A DNA stretch of 64,000 nucleotides from CAWGYT01 sp963826795 (GTDB lineage: Bacteria; Planctomycetota; Planctomycetia; Pirellulales; Pirellulaceae). The notes under the pieces were generated by a model. The model ran no database searches. It saw only the letters and a program-made list of their open reading frames with translations, and was not told the DNA's origin. The stretch is taken from contig CAWGYT010000004.1 in assembly GCA_963826795.1 (NCBI GenBank), forward strand, positions 372,001 to 436,000. Direction: 5' to 3'. Both the position numbers and the translations under genes were made by a program. Positions 9,673 through 20,327 of the stretch are shown here, in pieces (the stretch's first letter is position 1; each line of letters begins with the position of its first letter).

Positions 9673-10657
9673 CTACGTAAATCGTGCTTCGCAGCGCGAG
9701 TCCGTGGTACAAAGCGGAAAGCGGCCGAAATCCAAGTTGCCGCCGCTGATCACGGCGACGACTTCCTTGCCCGCCAGTTGAGCTCGGTTTTCCTCGATCG
9801 CGGCGACTGTCAGGGCCCCCGATGGCTCGGCCACGATCTTGGCGGACATCGCCAGGCGGCGCGTCGTCGCGATGATTCCCTCTTCGCTGGCCAGCAAAAC
9901 ATCGTCGAGCCACCGGTGGATGATCGGAAACGTGATCGCGCCGACTGGAACGCGAACTCCGTCGGCGATCGTATCGTAGCGGAGGGCCGGTTCGCGCTGT
10001 CCGCTGGACATGCTGCGGCTCAAGTCGTCAGCCCACTGCGGTTCCGCGGCGTAGACCGTCACTCGAGGCGCGAGGGACTTGGCCGCCGCGAGCGTGCCGG
10101 CCAGGAGCCCGCCGCCACCGACCGGCGCGATGATGACCTCGACCGTTGGCAGCTGCTCGAGGATCTCGAGCGCGACGGTGGCCTGTCCCGCGATGATGCG
10201 TGGATCGTCAAAGGGCGGCACAAGATGCGCCGCCGGTTTCTAATTGCAATTCGCTCGCCAACTGCTCACGATCTTCGGCCCGAGGGCCGCTGGTCGTGAT
10301 CACCGCGCCGTACCGCTGAGCATTGTCTCGTTTCGTTGCCGAGGCGTTCTCGGGCATGGCGACGTAGGCCTGGATGCCTCGGGCCTGAGCCGCCCGCGCC
10401 AACGCGGCTGCGTGATTGCCCGAAGAATGTGTGATCACGCCCCGCGCCGCCAGCTCATCGCTCAGCGAGAGCACGGCATTCGTCGCGCCCCGATCCTTAA
10501 AGGAACCCGTGTGCTGGAAGGATTCGCACTTCAACCAAAGCCGACAGCCCAATCGCTCGCTCAGTCCCGCCGCGAACACCAACGGAGTCCGAATTGTGAA
10601 ATCGCGAATCCGTGCGGCAGCTTGGTGAATGTCGTCGAGGTTGACCGTGACCGTCAT
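9673..10657 (-). CDS. PLP-dependent threonine/serine dehydratase-like enzyme (frameshifted)
   Basis: This is a fold-type II PLP enzyme related to threonine dehydratase and serine racemase, without a regulatory ACT domain. Visible features are the PLP-lysine motif TGSFKDRGA, THSSGNHAAALA, the substrate/PLP loop PVGGGGLLAG, and a late VAVISGGNLD that contacts the pyridine ring. It would deaminate threonine or serine, or racemise serine, in the cytoplasm. The two halves lie in different frames that meet at about 10226-10232. Restoring one GC dinucleotide gives ETGGAHLVPPFDDPRIIAG, which matches the family well. The gene is flanked by a terminator on one side and a PEP-CTERM gene on the other, so context does not identify the substrate. 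Confidence 0.82.
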
Positions 10658-11012
10658 TCCGAGAGTCCTGGGGATGAGGGGATCGGACGGTGGGATTCGC
10701 GGCGGGGGATGGGGTGAACGGCTCGGTGCCCCCCAAGGCGGCCCGGCGGGGGGCGGCCCGGCCGAGGCTGAGCGGACTGCAGTCGTGAGGTCAACGAGAG
10801 GGGCGGTTGGATCCAGAAATTGTTTGCGATGCGGCGTGCTCTTGCCTTAAGATAGACCCACGCTGGTGGGAGGCGTGATTTCACCAGCATTCGTTCGCGC
10901 CGTTGCGGCGCTGACAAGGCCTGAATCGTCACGTGGCGTGCAGCGGCTAAACCGCTTGCCGCGCCGCCAACCACTCTTCGTCCTGCATGTAATTCCGTGG
11001 AGGGAACTTCTG
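10658..11012 (+). other. Intergenic region between divergent genes
   Basis: This 355-base gap separates the dehydratase from a PEP-CTERM gene transcribed the other way. It is very G+C-rich near 10680-10780. GGAGGG at 10998-11003 is the ribosome-binding site that fixes the start of the downstream gene at 11013. I see no other gene. Confidence 0.5.
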
Positions 11013-13163
11013 ATGAGGTGGAGTCAACGACTTTTGATCAGCGGATTGGGACTGGCGCTCCTCGCGCAACCGGCCGCGCGGCTCGCGGCACAGCCGGCCG
11101 TGGACTGGGGACTCTTTAATACGGGGGTGGACGATCAGCAAAAGGTGCTGGCAGAAAATGAACCGGACCCGCACTACGAACTGATCGAACCGTCGGTGAT
11201 CCTCGGCGCGCCTCTGGCGACGACGTCGGCGGGCGGTTTCCCGGTCCCGCCCTGGTTGGATGACAGCTATTTGTCAGCCTGGATTTCGCCGACGGCCGAC
11301 ACCAATGGGCCGGGCGACTTCGAGGATGTTCCCAACTTTGTCTACCGGACGACGTTCGACCTGACCGGCGTCGACATCAATGGACTGAGCATCGAAGGGC
11401 AGTGGTCGTCGGACAACGGTGGACTGGATATCCTCGTCAACGGCGTAAGCCTGGGCTGGGTGAATACGGCCCAGTTTGGCGCGTTTACGCCCTTCACGCT
11501 CGATACGGGCTTCGTCGCGGGCATCAACTCCCTGGACTTTCTCGTGAACAATGCCGGGACGGATCCGAACCCGACGGGACTGCGCGTCGAATTTGAGGGC
11601 AACGGCGGGCCGAAACCACCGCCGATTCCGCCGCATCCGAACGCGATCCCGGACTTTTACGCGACGGGTGTGAATGATGATCGGGAGGCATTGGAAGGCG
11701 ACGTCGTGCCGGACCCGCACTACACGATCGTGCTGGATCCCAACGGGGATGCGATGGAGGCCGTCACTGTTCCGGTCGATGGGTTTCCGATCCCGCCGTG
11801 GTATGCCAACGATTCCAACTCGCGCTGGATTTCGCCGCCCGACGTATTCGACGGCAACGACGCGAATGGATTCCCCGGCACTTACGTCTATCAGACCACA
11901 TTCAACATGGACGGTTTGGATGTCAACAACGCGGCCATCGTCGTGGCACGCGGGACGGACGATGGCGGCAGCACGGTGCTCTTGAACGGAGTTGAAATTC
12001 CGGTCGCGAATTCGCGTGGTTTTGGCGCTCGCACCTGGGTCGCGATCAACTCGGCCTCGGTCAAAGAGGCGGGCGCGGAATTCTTGCCCGGCGAGAACTC
12101 GCTGGCGTTTGTCGTCGAAAACGGCGGTGAAGCCGAGAATCCGACCGGCCTTCGAATCGACGACGTGTTCGCCCGGGCCGCTCCCGAGGGAACCGTGCCG
12201 ATTCCGGGTCTCTACAATACGGGTGTCGATGACGATCAGTTGCCACTGCCGGATTTCGAGCCCGAAGGGCATTACATCATGACGGTCTTTCCCGACGGGG
12301 CGGTCGAGCCCGCCGCGGCGCTGGGGGGACCGGCCGGTAGCTGGGTCCTGAATTCGGGTTCGTCCCGCTGGATTGGACCGGACAACACGCCGGCCGGGGA
12401 CGCTCCGGAAGGGGATTATGAGTATGAGATCGAGTTTGACTTGACGGGCCTCGATCCCGCGTCGGCGGTGATCATGGGACTCTGGTCCGCCGACAATACG
12501 GGCACTGACATTCTGCTGAACGGCACGCCGACCGATAATCCGCAGGGCGGCAGTTTCCCGGTGCTGAGCCCTTTCGAGATTTCGGCGGCTGCGGGTGACA
12601 CGTTCCTGCCCGGCGTCAACAGGTTGACGTTCCTGGTGAACAACGCGCCGGCCAGCGACAACCCGACAGGACTCCGCGTGGAAGGGCTGGTTGCCTTCGC
12701 GCGGGTGGGTATCGCCGGTGACTACAACAGCAACGGCGTCCTCGACGCCGGCGACATTGATCTGCTGTCGATGGCCGTACGCGACGGCGATATGGATCTC
12801 CGCTACGACGCGAATGGCGATGGGTCGGTCAACAACGACGATCGCACCTACTGGGTGAACGACATCCGGAAAACCTACTTCGGCGACGCGAACCTGGACG
12901 GCGTGTTCAGCACCGACGATTTCGTGCTGGTCTTTCAAGCAGGCGAGTACGAAGACGGGATCATGGGCAACTCGACCTGGGCCACCGGCGACTGGACGGG
13001 AGACGCGGAGTTCGACACCGACGATTTCGTGTTGGCCTTCCAGGAGGGTGGATTCGAACTCGGACCACGACAAGGCGTCGCCGCCGTGCCCGAGCCATCC
13101 ACGATCCTGCTGCTGCTGTTGGGGGCCCTGCCCCTGATCGGCCGACGACGCACGTTGGTCTGA
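11013..13163 (+). CDS. Secreted three-repeat protein with dockerin-like and PEP-CTERM tail
   Basis: Translation probably starts at ATG 11013 (GGAGGG ten bases upstream), giving a signal peptide (GLGLALLAQPAARLAA) and a 716-residue protein. The body is three copies of a module of about 180 residues starting near residues 31, 211 and 395. Each has the pattern NTGVDDDx...PxxHY...SxWIxP...YxxxFDLTGxD...ILLNG...NxLxFLVxN...NPTGLR, typical of a galactose-binding-like beta-sandwich. Residues 567-682 carry paired Ca-loop/dockerin-like repeats (GDYNSNGVLDAGD, YDANGDGSVNNDD, FGDANLDGVFSTDD, GEYEDGIMGNSTW). The tail is AVPEPSTILLLLLGAL plus RRR. No active site is visible, so a structural or carbohydrate-binding surface role is likely. 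Confidence 0.85.
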   Translation: MRWSQRLLISGLGLALLAQPAARLAAQPAVDWGLFNTGVDDQQKVLAENEPDPHYELIEPSVILGAPLATTSAGGFPVPPWLDDSYLSAWISPTADTNGPGDFEDVPNFVYRTTFDLTGVDINGLSIEGQWSSDNGGLDILVNGVSLGWVNTAQFGAFTPFTLDTGFVAGINSLDFLVNNAGTDPNPTGLRVEFEGNGGPKPPPIPPHPNAIPDFYATGVNDDREALEGDVVPDPHYTIVLDPNGDAMEAVTVPVDGFPIPPWYANDSNSRWISPPDVFDGNDANGFPGTYVYQTTFNMDGLDVNNAAIVVARGTDDGGSTVLLNGVEIPVANSRGFGARTWVAINSASVKEAGAEFLPGENSLAFVVENGGEAENPTGLRIDDVFARAAPEGTVPIPGLYNTGVDDDQLPLPDFEPEGHYIMTVFPDGAVEPAAALGGPAGSWVLNSGSSRWIGPDNTPAGDAPEGDYEYEIEFDLTGLDPASAVIMGLWSADNTGTDILLNGTPTDNPQGGSFPVLSPFEISAAAGDTFLPGVNRLTFLVNNAPASDNPTGLRVEGLVAFARVGIAGDYNSNGVLDAGDIDLLSMAVRDGDMDLRYDANGDGSVNNDDRTYWVNDIRKTYFGDANLDGVFSTDDFVLVFQAGEYEDGIMGNSTWATGDWTGDAEFDTDDFVLAFQEGGFELGPRQGVAAVPEPSTILLLLLGALPLIGRRRTLV

Positions 13164-13224
13164 ATCGTGGCACGCGGCGAAGCGGCGGACTGCAACGGCA
13201 GGCGGACTGCGACGTCAAGCGGAC

Positions 13225-13256
13225 AGCCGGTGCGGGGTTCGAACTCCGCGCCGGCT
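13225..13256. repeat. Hairpin-forming inverted repeat after the PEP-CTERM gene
   Basis: AGCCGG-x-GCGG and its complement CCGC-x-CCGGCT flank the palindrome GTTCGAAC, giving a stem of about 14 pairs with two mismatches. It lies about 60 bases past the stop codon at 13163. It could stop transcription, but there is no T-run. Confidence 0.5.
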
Positions 13257-13365
13257 GCTTCGCGCCGGCTAATCCGGATGCGGTGGAGTGCGGTGCGTTG
13301 GCCTGCGGCTTGCCGAGTTCGCGCCGCGGCTCGTCCGGCTCGCTTTATAATAAGACCAACTCCCT

Positions 13366-13501
13366 CTAGTGCTTTGTCACAGCTGAAATTGAGGGTTGGG
13401 TGGCCGGGGTCGAACGAAGTGAGCCCCCGGAAAATTGCGGTCGGGGGGCTCACTTCGTTCGACCCCAGGCACCCCAAAATCAAGCTGTGACAAAGCACTA
13501 G
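13366..13501. mobile_element. 136-bp palindromic MITE-like element, copy 1
   Basis: The ends are inverted repeats (TAGTGCTTTGTCACAGCT and its complement) bounded by CTAG on both sides. The interior carries a perfect 23-bp inverted repeat starting GGGGTCGAACGAAGTGAG around a short centre. A second copy of identical length lies at 25380-25515. There is no coding capacity, so it would have to be moved in trans. It sits between two genes for secreted proteins. Confidence 0.85.
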
Positions 13502-13538
13502 CTGTTCCTGACGCCCGTCTCTGAGGCAACTTCGCTGA

Positions 13539-16500
13539 ATGAATTTTCTTGCTCGGTTTCGATCGCTCGTTGCTCCCCGTCCTCGATCACGCCCTGGCCA
13601 GCCCGACCGCCGTCTCTCCTGCGAGTCGCTGGAGAACCGTTGGGTCCTGGACAGCGTCGTGGTGTTTAACGAGCTGATGTATCATCCGGAGGATTCGGAC
13701 CCGCGGGGCGAATGGCTGGAACTGCGCAATCTGCTCTCCGTGGACGTCGACCTGACGGGCTGGTCGCTGCGGGATGGCATTGACTTTCGGTTTCCCACCG
13801 GGACGGCGATCCCGGCGGACGGCTATCTGGTCGTCGCCGCCGATCCCAGCAACTGGACCAATACGCCGGCCGGCGCCGTTTTGGGGCCTTGGGACGGAGC
13901 GCTCAACAACGCGGGCGATCGCGTCGAGCTGCGGAACAACAGTGATCGCCGGATGGACGAAATCGACTACGACGATCGTGATCCATGGCCGGTTGCGGCG
14001 GACGGAGCGGGCGTGACGCTGGCCAAACGAGATCCCTATTGGACGTCGCAGGACGTCACGAATTGGGAAGCGAGTTTTCGACGGGGCGGATCGCCCGGCG
14101 CGGCCAACGTGCCCTGACTTCGATCCGCCCTCGACGACGACGCAAGTCGTCTCGCTCGACGCCTCCTGGCATTTCGATTCCAGTGGCACCGAGCTGGGGA
14201 CGGCCTGGCGCGAGCCGCAGTTTTCCGATGCGGATTGGCCCGACGCGGCAGCGGTGTTCTACGCCGGCGAGGGTCAGGCCGGACCCGACTCGTTGCGGCT
14301 GGTCTCGCTGGACCCTGCTGGCGACGCCGACCTTCGCAGCGGCCAGACGTTCACTCACTTGCTGGACTTTGGCGGAGCGGACGCTGGTGCGGCGATCAAC
14401 GGGATTCAATTCACCGGCGTGCCCTCGCGCGAATTATTGACGAGCGATCAGTTCGAGTGGTCCAACACCAGCGGAATCCGCACGCAGGGAACTCCCTCCG
14501 AAGTCCTGCCGCTCGACGGACCGCTGCGTGACCTGATGCAGGACTATGTCGCGAATTCGCTCAACCTGGCCGACGGGATCGCTCAAATCGTGCTGTCCGA
14601 CCTTCAGCCAGGGACTCGATATCGCACGCGACTGTACGCACGCCGCGCCGATTCCAATCCACGACGTGCCACCATCGAATTCCAGCAAGGCGACCAAGTC
14701 CAGTCCCTGACGCTCGATCAAAACGCTCCGGACCTGGCCGATCCCGACGCCCCCTACGCCGTGGAATACGAGTTCGAGGCGGTCGGCACCGAGTTGGTGA
14801 TTCGGGCCACGCAGCACGATGGCACGCGGCCCTGGTACTGGTACGCATTGACGAACGAAACCGCTCAATTGACCGGAAACACCGAGGTCGCGTTGGGCCC
14901 GACGACGCACTACTTCCGAAAATCGTTCACCTTTGCCGGCGATCCTACCGCGGATCACGAGCTGCAATTGCGGCTGTACGTGGACGACGGCGCGGCGGTC
15001 TATTTGAACGGCGTCGAGATTTACCGCGACAACCTGCCATCGGGTGAACTCCAGTACGGCACGTCGGCGCTGGTTGACGTTGCCCAGAACCAACAGCGAG
15101 AGCTGGTCACGTTACCCGCGACGGGACTGCGGTTTGGCGAGCCGAACGTGCTGGCGGTGGAAGTCCACCAGACGACGTCAGGCGATCCTGACCTGCGTTT
15201 TGGGGCGGAGCTGGCCGTGGTCCAGACACCGCGTCCTCCTTCGGTGCCGCCTCCGCTGCGTCTGAACGAGCTGCCAAGCAGCCAGGCGAGCCAGCGCTGG
15301 GTCGAGTTGATCAATGTCGGCGACGCGCCCGTCGATTTGGCGAGTGTCGCGCTCGAATGGCAGGACGCCGAATCGCACTCGATCCCGCTGCCGAACCGGC
15401 AGCTTGAACCGCAATCGGTCTTGGCCATCGAACTCTCCGCGAGCGATCCGCGCTGGTCGGATGGAGATCGCATCGTGCTCTACACCGCCGATCGCACCGC
15501 GGTGGCGGACGCGCACGCGTTGGCCGACCACGCTCAGGCACGTTCCTGGGAACGAGCCGGGCGATGGCTGATCCCTGCCCTGTCGTCGCCGAATCAGCCG
15601 AACGTATTTCAGATCTCGGACGCGATCGTAATCAATGAGATCATGTATCACGCGGCGCCGCAGTACGCGGCAGGTGACCAGCCATTCGTGGAGTCACCGC
15701 AGGAATGGATCGAACTGTTGAATCGCGGCAACTCGGCCGTCGACCTGACGGGCTGGACCCTGGATGGCGGAATCAACTTCGAATTTGCCGCGGGAACGCA
15801 GATCCCGGCCGGCGGATTCCTGGTGGTTGCCAGTCAGGCCGACGTCTTGCGACTGATGTGGCCCAACGTCACGATCGTGGGTAATCTCGCCCGCAGCTTA
15901 AGCAATCAGGACGACTCGATCATCCTGGTCGATCCGCGCGGCAATCCTGCGGACGAGGTGCATTACTACGACAGCATCAGCTGGCCGGCGTATGCCGACG
16001 GTGGTGGATCGAGTCTTGAACTGCGCGATCCCTGGTCGGACAATTCACGGGCCGAATCATGGGCTGCAAGTCGTGAGGAGTCGAATGCACCGTGGGTGAC
16101 CATCACTTACGAAGGTCTCGGGCGCGCGCCGCAGGGGAGCGCCGATCCGGCCGAATGGAACGAGCTGATCTTGGGCTTGCTGGATGCCGGTGAGTTTCTG
16201 CTGGATGACGTCTCCGTTATCGAAGATCCCGAGGGTTTGGCGATCGAGCGGATGCAGAACGGGACGTTCGAGTCGAGCGCTGACCATTGGCGGTTCCTGG
16301 GAACGCACGGTCAGCACGGGTTGACCCAGGTCGTTGCGGATCCGGATCAACCCGATAATCATGTGCTGCATGTCGTGGCCACGGGCGCGACCGAGCACAT
16401 GAGCAACCATCTGGAAACGACCTTCGTCGATAACGCCCGTATCAGCTCCGCCGCGACCTATCGCATCTCGTTTCGCGCCCGCTGGCTGTCAGGCTCGCCG

Positions 16501-19230
16501 CAAGTCAACTCGCGGCTGTACTTCAATCGCCTCGCGGCCACCCATATCTTGCCTCAACCCGAACGAGCGGGCACGCCAGGCCAGCCCAACTCGCAGCTGG
16601 TCGCCAACACGGGTCCCACCTTCGATGGGCTGCAGCATTCACCCGTCGTGCCACGACCGGGCCAAGCGGTGACGGTGAGCGTCGCGGCCGACGATCCGGA
16701 TGGCCTCCAGCAAATGCAGTTGTTCTACGCGCAGGACCGTGCACCGTTTCAGTCGGCCCCAATGACGATGGGAAGCGATGGACTCTATCGCGGCACGATC
16801 CCCGGTTTTTCGAGCCGCCAGATCGTGCAGTTCTATGTGGAGGCGACCGACCAGCGGGGCGTGACCAGCCAGTATCCTGCCGCAGGTCCCGATTCGCGCG
16901 CGATGTACCGCGTCGATGACGGCCTGGCAACCGCGGGCCCGCGTCACAACTTGCGGATCATCATGACCACCGATGATCTGAATGAGCAATTTACGCGGAC
17001 GAACTTCACTTCCAACGAACGCTTCGGGGCGACGGTCATCTGGCAAGAGACACAGGTCTACTACGACGTCGAGGTCCGGCTCAAGGGAAGCGGTTTCAGC
17101 CGCGGCAGCGCAGCCACCGGGTTCAATCTGCGATTCGCGCCGGACCAATTGCTGTTCGGTGAACACGATCAGGTTTCGATCGACCGTCAAGGCGGTCCTT
17201 GGGGCATTGGGGCGAGTCATCGCGAGCTGACGATCAAGCATATCGCGAATCGCGCCGGCGATATCCCGATGATGTACGACGATGTGATCGACCTGATCGG
17301 GCCACGCGATTCGCTCAACGGATCCGCTCAGTTCCTGGTCGCCCGCTACGACGATGTGTTCCTGGAATCACAGTACGAAAATGGCGGTGACGGAACGAGG
17401 TTCAAATATGAATTGATTTACTATTCGACGTTGACCGTGGACGGCGATCCAGAAAGCCTGAAGTTCCCGCCGAGTTCATCTCGAGCCGGCGTGTTTCCGG
17501 TACGCGGTGTCGACCTGACGTACATGGGTTCGGACCCGGACGCCTACCGCTGGTACTACCTGATCCGCAACAATCGCGATCGAGATGACTATTCCCGGAT
17601 CATCGCTCTGATGGATGCCCTCCGAACCGGCAGCAGCACGGTCGGCGGGCAACTCGATCAATTGTCACAACAGGTGATGGATGTCGATCAGTGGATGCGG
17701 CTGTTCGCATTCGAATCGCTGGCAGGTATCAACGACACCTACAATCAAGGTCTGGAGCACAATCTGCAGTTTTACGTGCGGCCCAGCGACCAGCGCGTTC
17801 TGGCGTTTCCCTGGGACATGGATTTCGCGCTGCATCAGCCGACGAACATGGGAATCTATGGAACGGGTTCCCGGTTCGCACGCGTCATCAATATCCCGAC
17901 GAATCAGCGTGTGTTTCAACAACATCTGTGGGATATCTTGCAGACGACGTATCGAGAGGATTACCTCGACCCCTGGGTTCGACATTTGGCGACACGGGCC
18001 CAACAGGATAATACCGGCGAGATCTTGAATTACATTCGAGCCCGACGCGTGTTTGTGCTCAGCCGCCTGGATCGGCAGATTCCGTTCGAAATCACAACGC
18101 CCAACAAGGACGATCTGCAGGTCGATACCCCGCACGCGACGCTGGAAGGACGGGGTTGGATCGACGTGCGTCAAGTTCGGCTCGCTGGGCAAGCCGCCCC
18201 GCTGACGGTCCGCTGGCTTGACCGCCAGCGTTGGCAGGTGACCGTGCCGCTGGAACCGGGAACGCAAACGCTGGAGTTGCAGGCCTTTGACCTGCAGGGC
18301 AACTCGGTCGGTTCCGCGACCGCGACCGTCACCACATCGGCCGCCAGCCCTCTCGCTGCGGGTCTGCGGATCACCGAGTTGAATTACCACCCGGCGGATC
18401 CGAGCGTAACCGAGCAACTTGCGGGCTGGTCGGACAGCGAGGACTTCGAGTTTATCGAGCTGACGAACGTGGGACTGCTGCCCTTGGACTTAAGCGGCGT
18501 CCGATTCGTGCGAGATTTGGCCAATGGTCAGTCGGAGGGCATTGCCTTCGATTTCCCGTCCCGCGAGATGCCGCCCGGTGAGTCTTGGGTCATTGTGCCC
18601 AACGCCGCCGCCTTTGCCGCCCGGTACGGAGACGCGATCGAACCGCTTGGCAACTATTCGGGACGGCTTGCCAACGGCGGCGAACAGCTGACTCTGCTGG
18701 GACCCGGCGGCGAGATCTTGCAGCAATTCCGCTATCAGGACGACTGGTATCCGGAAACCGATGGGGACGGCAAAACGCTCGAAATTCGCTCGCCCCAAAC
18801 GACGGCACTGGACGATTGGGGCATGGTCGCGGCCTGGATGGCGAGTCAACCGTCCGGAGGGACCCCCGGCCGCGCGGCACTCGTCGACTTGAATCGAGAC
18901 GGCCAACTGACCGTGGACGACATCGACCTGTTCTGCGCCGCTCTACAAGACCAAAATCCCAGTTATGACCTGGACGACGACCAGGATGTCGACGAAGATG
19001 ACCTGGCCTTTCTGGTGATTTCAGCCATGCATTCCCGGATCGGTGACGTGAACCTCGATGGTCGTTTCGACTCGACGGATCTGGTCGAGATCTTCCAGCG
19101 AGGCGAATACGAGGATACGATCGCAGGCAACTCGACGTATGCTGATGGCGATTGGAACTGCGATGGTGATTTCGATTCGCGGGATCTCGTTTTTGCCTTT
19201 CAGTACGGCGGCTACGAAGTCGACCTGTGA
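13539..19230 (+). CDS. Giant LTD/CotH-domain surface protein with dockerin tail (frameshifted)
   Basis: This is a secreted protein of about 1,900 residues. The N-terminus has a basic leader and CESLENRWVLDS, a variant of the planctomycete LEPR-XLL motif. Lamin-tail-like (LTD) domains occur at about 13660-14080, 15260-15590, 15625-16060 and 18360-18870, each with an xNExMYH or xNEL/ITELNYH entry. A beta-sandwich region follows the first. A CotH kinase-like domain spans about 16940-18090 (YDVEVRLKGSGFSRGS, VSIDRQGG, FPWDMDFALH). Dockerin-like Ca-loops end the protein (LNRDGQLTVDD, GDVNLDGRFDSTD). The first 192 residues are in a different frame: removing one C from the CCC at 14112-14114 turns the stop into NVPDFDPP and joins the frames. 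CotH proteins phosphorylate or bridge surface proteins in other bacteria; the role here is unproven. Confidence 0.85.
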
Positions 19231-20225
19231 ATTTCGAAACCCGACGGACAATGCGGCGAATCTGGAAAAAACTGACCGCATGGCTCGGGCAAGACTCCAG
19301 TCATCCTGCCGCGGAGGGTTTGGCCCCGACGGCGCAGGACGGCGAACAGGATCTGTTTACTGACTACCTGGCAGCCGCGTCCACGCACGGTTTTCGCTGG
19401 AAGATCGGGCATCTGTTGATCGATCGCGTGCTTGGTTCGGGCGGCATCGGGATCGTGGTTCGCGGCTATGATCCGACTCGAAAACGTCTGGTTGCGGTCA
19501 AGCTGCTACGCAAGGAGCTCGCGCAACATCCGGGCATTCGACGACGTCTCATCCGCGAGGGTCGGATCGCGATGCGGATCTACCACCCCAACGTGGTCGC
19601 AACGTACGCGGTGCAGGTTTGGGATGAAATCCCGCTGGTTGTGATGGAGTATGTCGAAGGGGAGACTCTGCAGCAGCGCATTGATCGCTTGGGGCAACTG
19701 CCCTTGCGAATGATTGTCGAAATTGGAATCGACGTCGCGGCCGGGCTGGCCGCCATGCACGCCAAGGGACTGGTCCATGTGGACCTCAAGCCGTCCAATA
19801 TCCTGCTGGGCCGAAACGACGGACGCGCTCGGATCAGCGATTTCGGCCAGGCCAGGCCACTCGACCAGGGCGGACATACTCAACAAGCCAACGTCTTTGG
19901 TTCGCCGCATTACATGTCGCCGGAACAGGCGACGCGACAAGTCCTGGATCATCGGACGGATCTGTTCAGCCTGGGCGGGATCTTGTACGCCATGGCGGCA
20001 GGCGTCCCTCCGTTCCCGGGTGACAGCACCCTGGCAGTCTTGCGCGAGGTCTGCCATTCGGCACCCCGTCCCGTCCAGGACCTCAATCCTGACATTCCAG
20101 AATGGCTGGCCAAGTTGATCGCCGGGCTGTTGATGAAGCTGCCGAACAACCGCATCCAATCGGCCGAAGAAGTTCGCGTTACGCTCGTGCGCGAATTAGC
20201 CGCTCTGACGCCGGGCACGGGTTAA
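19227..20225 (+). CDS. Hanks-type Ser/Thr protein kinase, non-RD
   Basis: This is a 332-residue cytoplasmic protein kinase. The GTG start overlaps the stop of the giant surface protein (GTGA), so it is likely co-translated with it; an ATG at 19251 is an alternative. The glycine loop is GSGGIGIVVRG, the ATP lysine is in VAVKLLRK, the catalytic loop is HVDLKPSN, the DFG motif is ISDFGQAR and the activation segment ends GSPHYMSPEQA. The usual HRD arginine is valine, which makes it a non-RD kinase that may not need activation-loop phosphorylation. There is no membrane helix or PASTA/WD region after the kinase fold, which is unusual because many planctomycete kinases are long receptors. The target is unknown. 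Confidence 0.9.
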   Translation: MNFETRRTMRRIWKKLTAWLGQDSSHPAAEGLAPTAQDGEQDLFTDYLAAASTHGFRWKIGHLLIDRVLGSGGIGIVVRGYDPTRKRLVAVKLLRKELAQHPGIRRRLIREGRIAMRIYHPNVVATYAVQVWDEIPLVVMEYVEGETLQQRIDRLGQLPLRMIVEIGIDVAAGLAAMHAKGLVHVDLKPSNILLGRNDGRARISDFGQARPLDQGGHTQQANVFGSPHYMSPEQATRQVLDHRTDLFSLGGILYAMAAGVPPFPGDSTLAVLREVCHSAPRPVQDLNPDIPEWLAKLIAGLLMKLPNNRIQSAEEVRVTLVRELAALTPGTG

Positions 20226-20248
20226 TGTGCTGTCCGAGCCTGGGGTAC

Positions 20249-20323
20249 GGAAAAGGGGTCAGGTCCCAAAAGTGCGAAGCACCCGAAGGGCCGTTCCGGC
20301 TTTTGGGACCTGACCCCTTTTCC
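20249..20323. repeat. Perfect inverted repeat between convergent genes
   Basis: The 23-base arm beginning GGAAAAGGGGTCAGGTCCC and its exact complement flank a 29-base centre. It lies between the kinase stop (20225) and the stop of the convergent DUF1559 gene (20328). The runs of A and T in the arms could let it act as a two-way terminator. The GGGGTCAGGTCCC core is reminiscent of dispersed repeats. Confidence 0.75.
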
Positions 20324-20327
20324 CTCA

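Noticed and set aside
11274..13073. A 599-codon minus-strand frame opposite the three-repeat PEP-CTERM gene
   Set aside because: It has no signal, no known motif and Arg/Val-rich composition typical of the antisense of a repetitive GC-rich gene.
13225..13256. A T-loop-like GGTTCGAACTCC, possible tRNA or tRNA remnant
   Set aside because: It is part of a symmetrical hairpin. No acceptor, D or anticodon arms can be built around it.
14112..14117. The TGA after GAANVP as another selenocysteine codon
   Set aside because: The next frame, not the same frame, continues the protein, and removal of one C from the CCC run explains it. No UxxC context is present.
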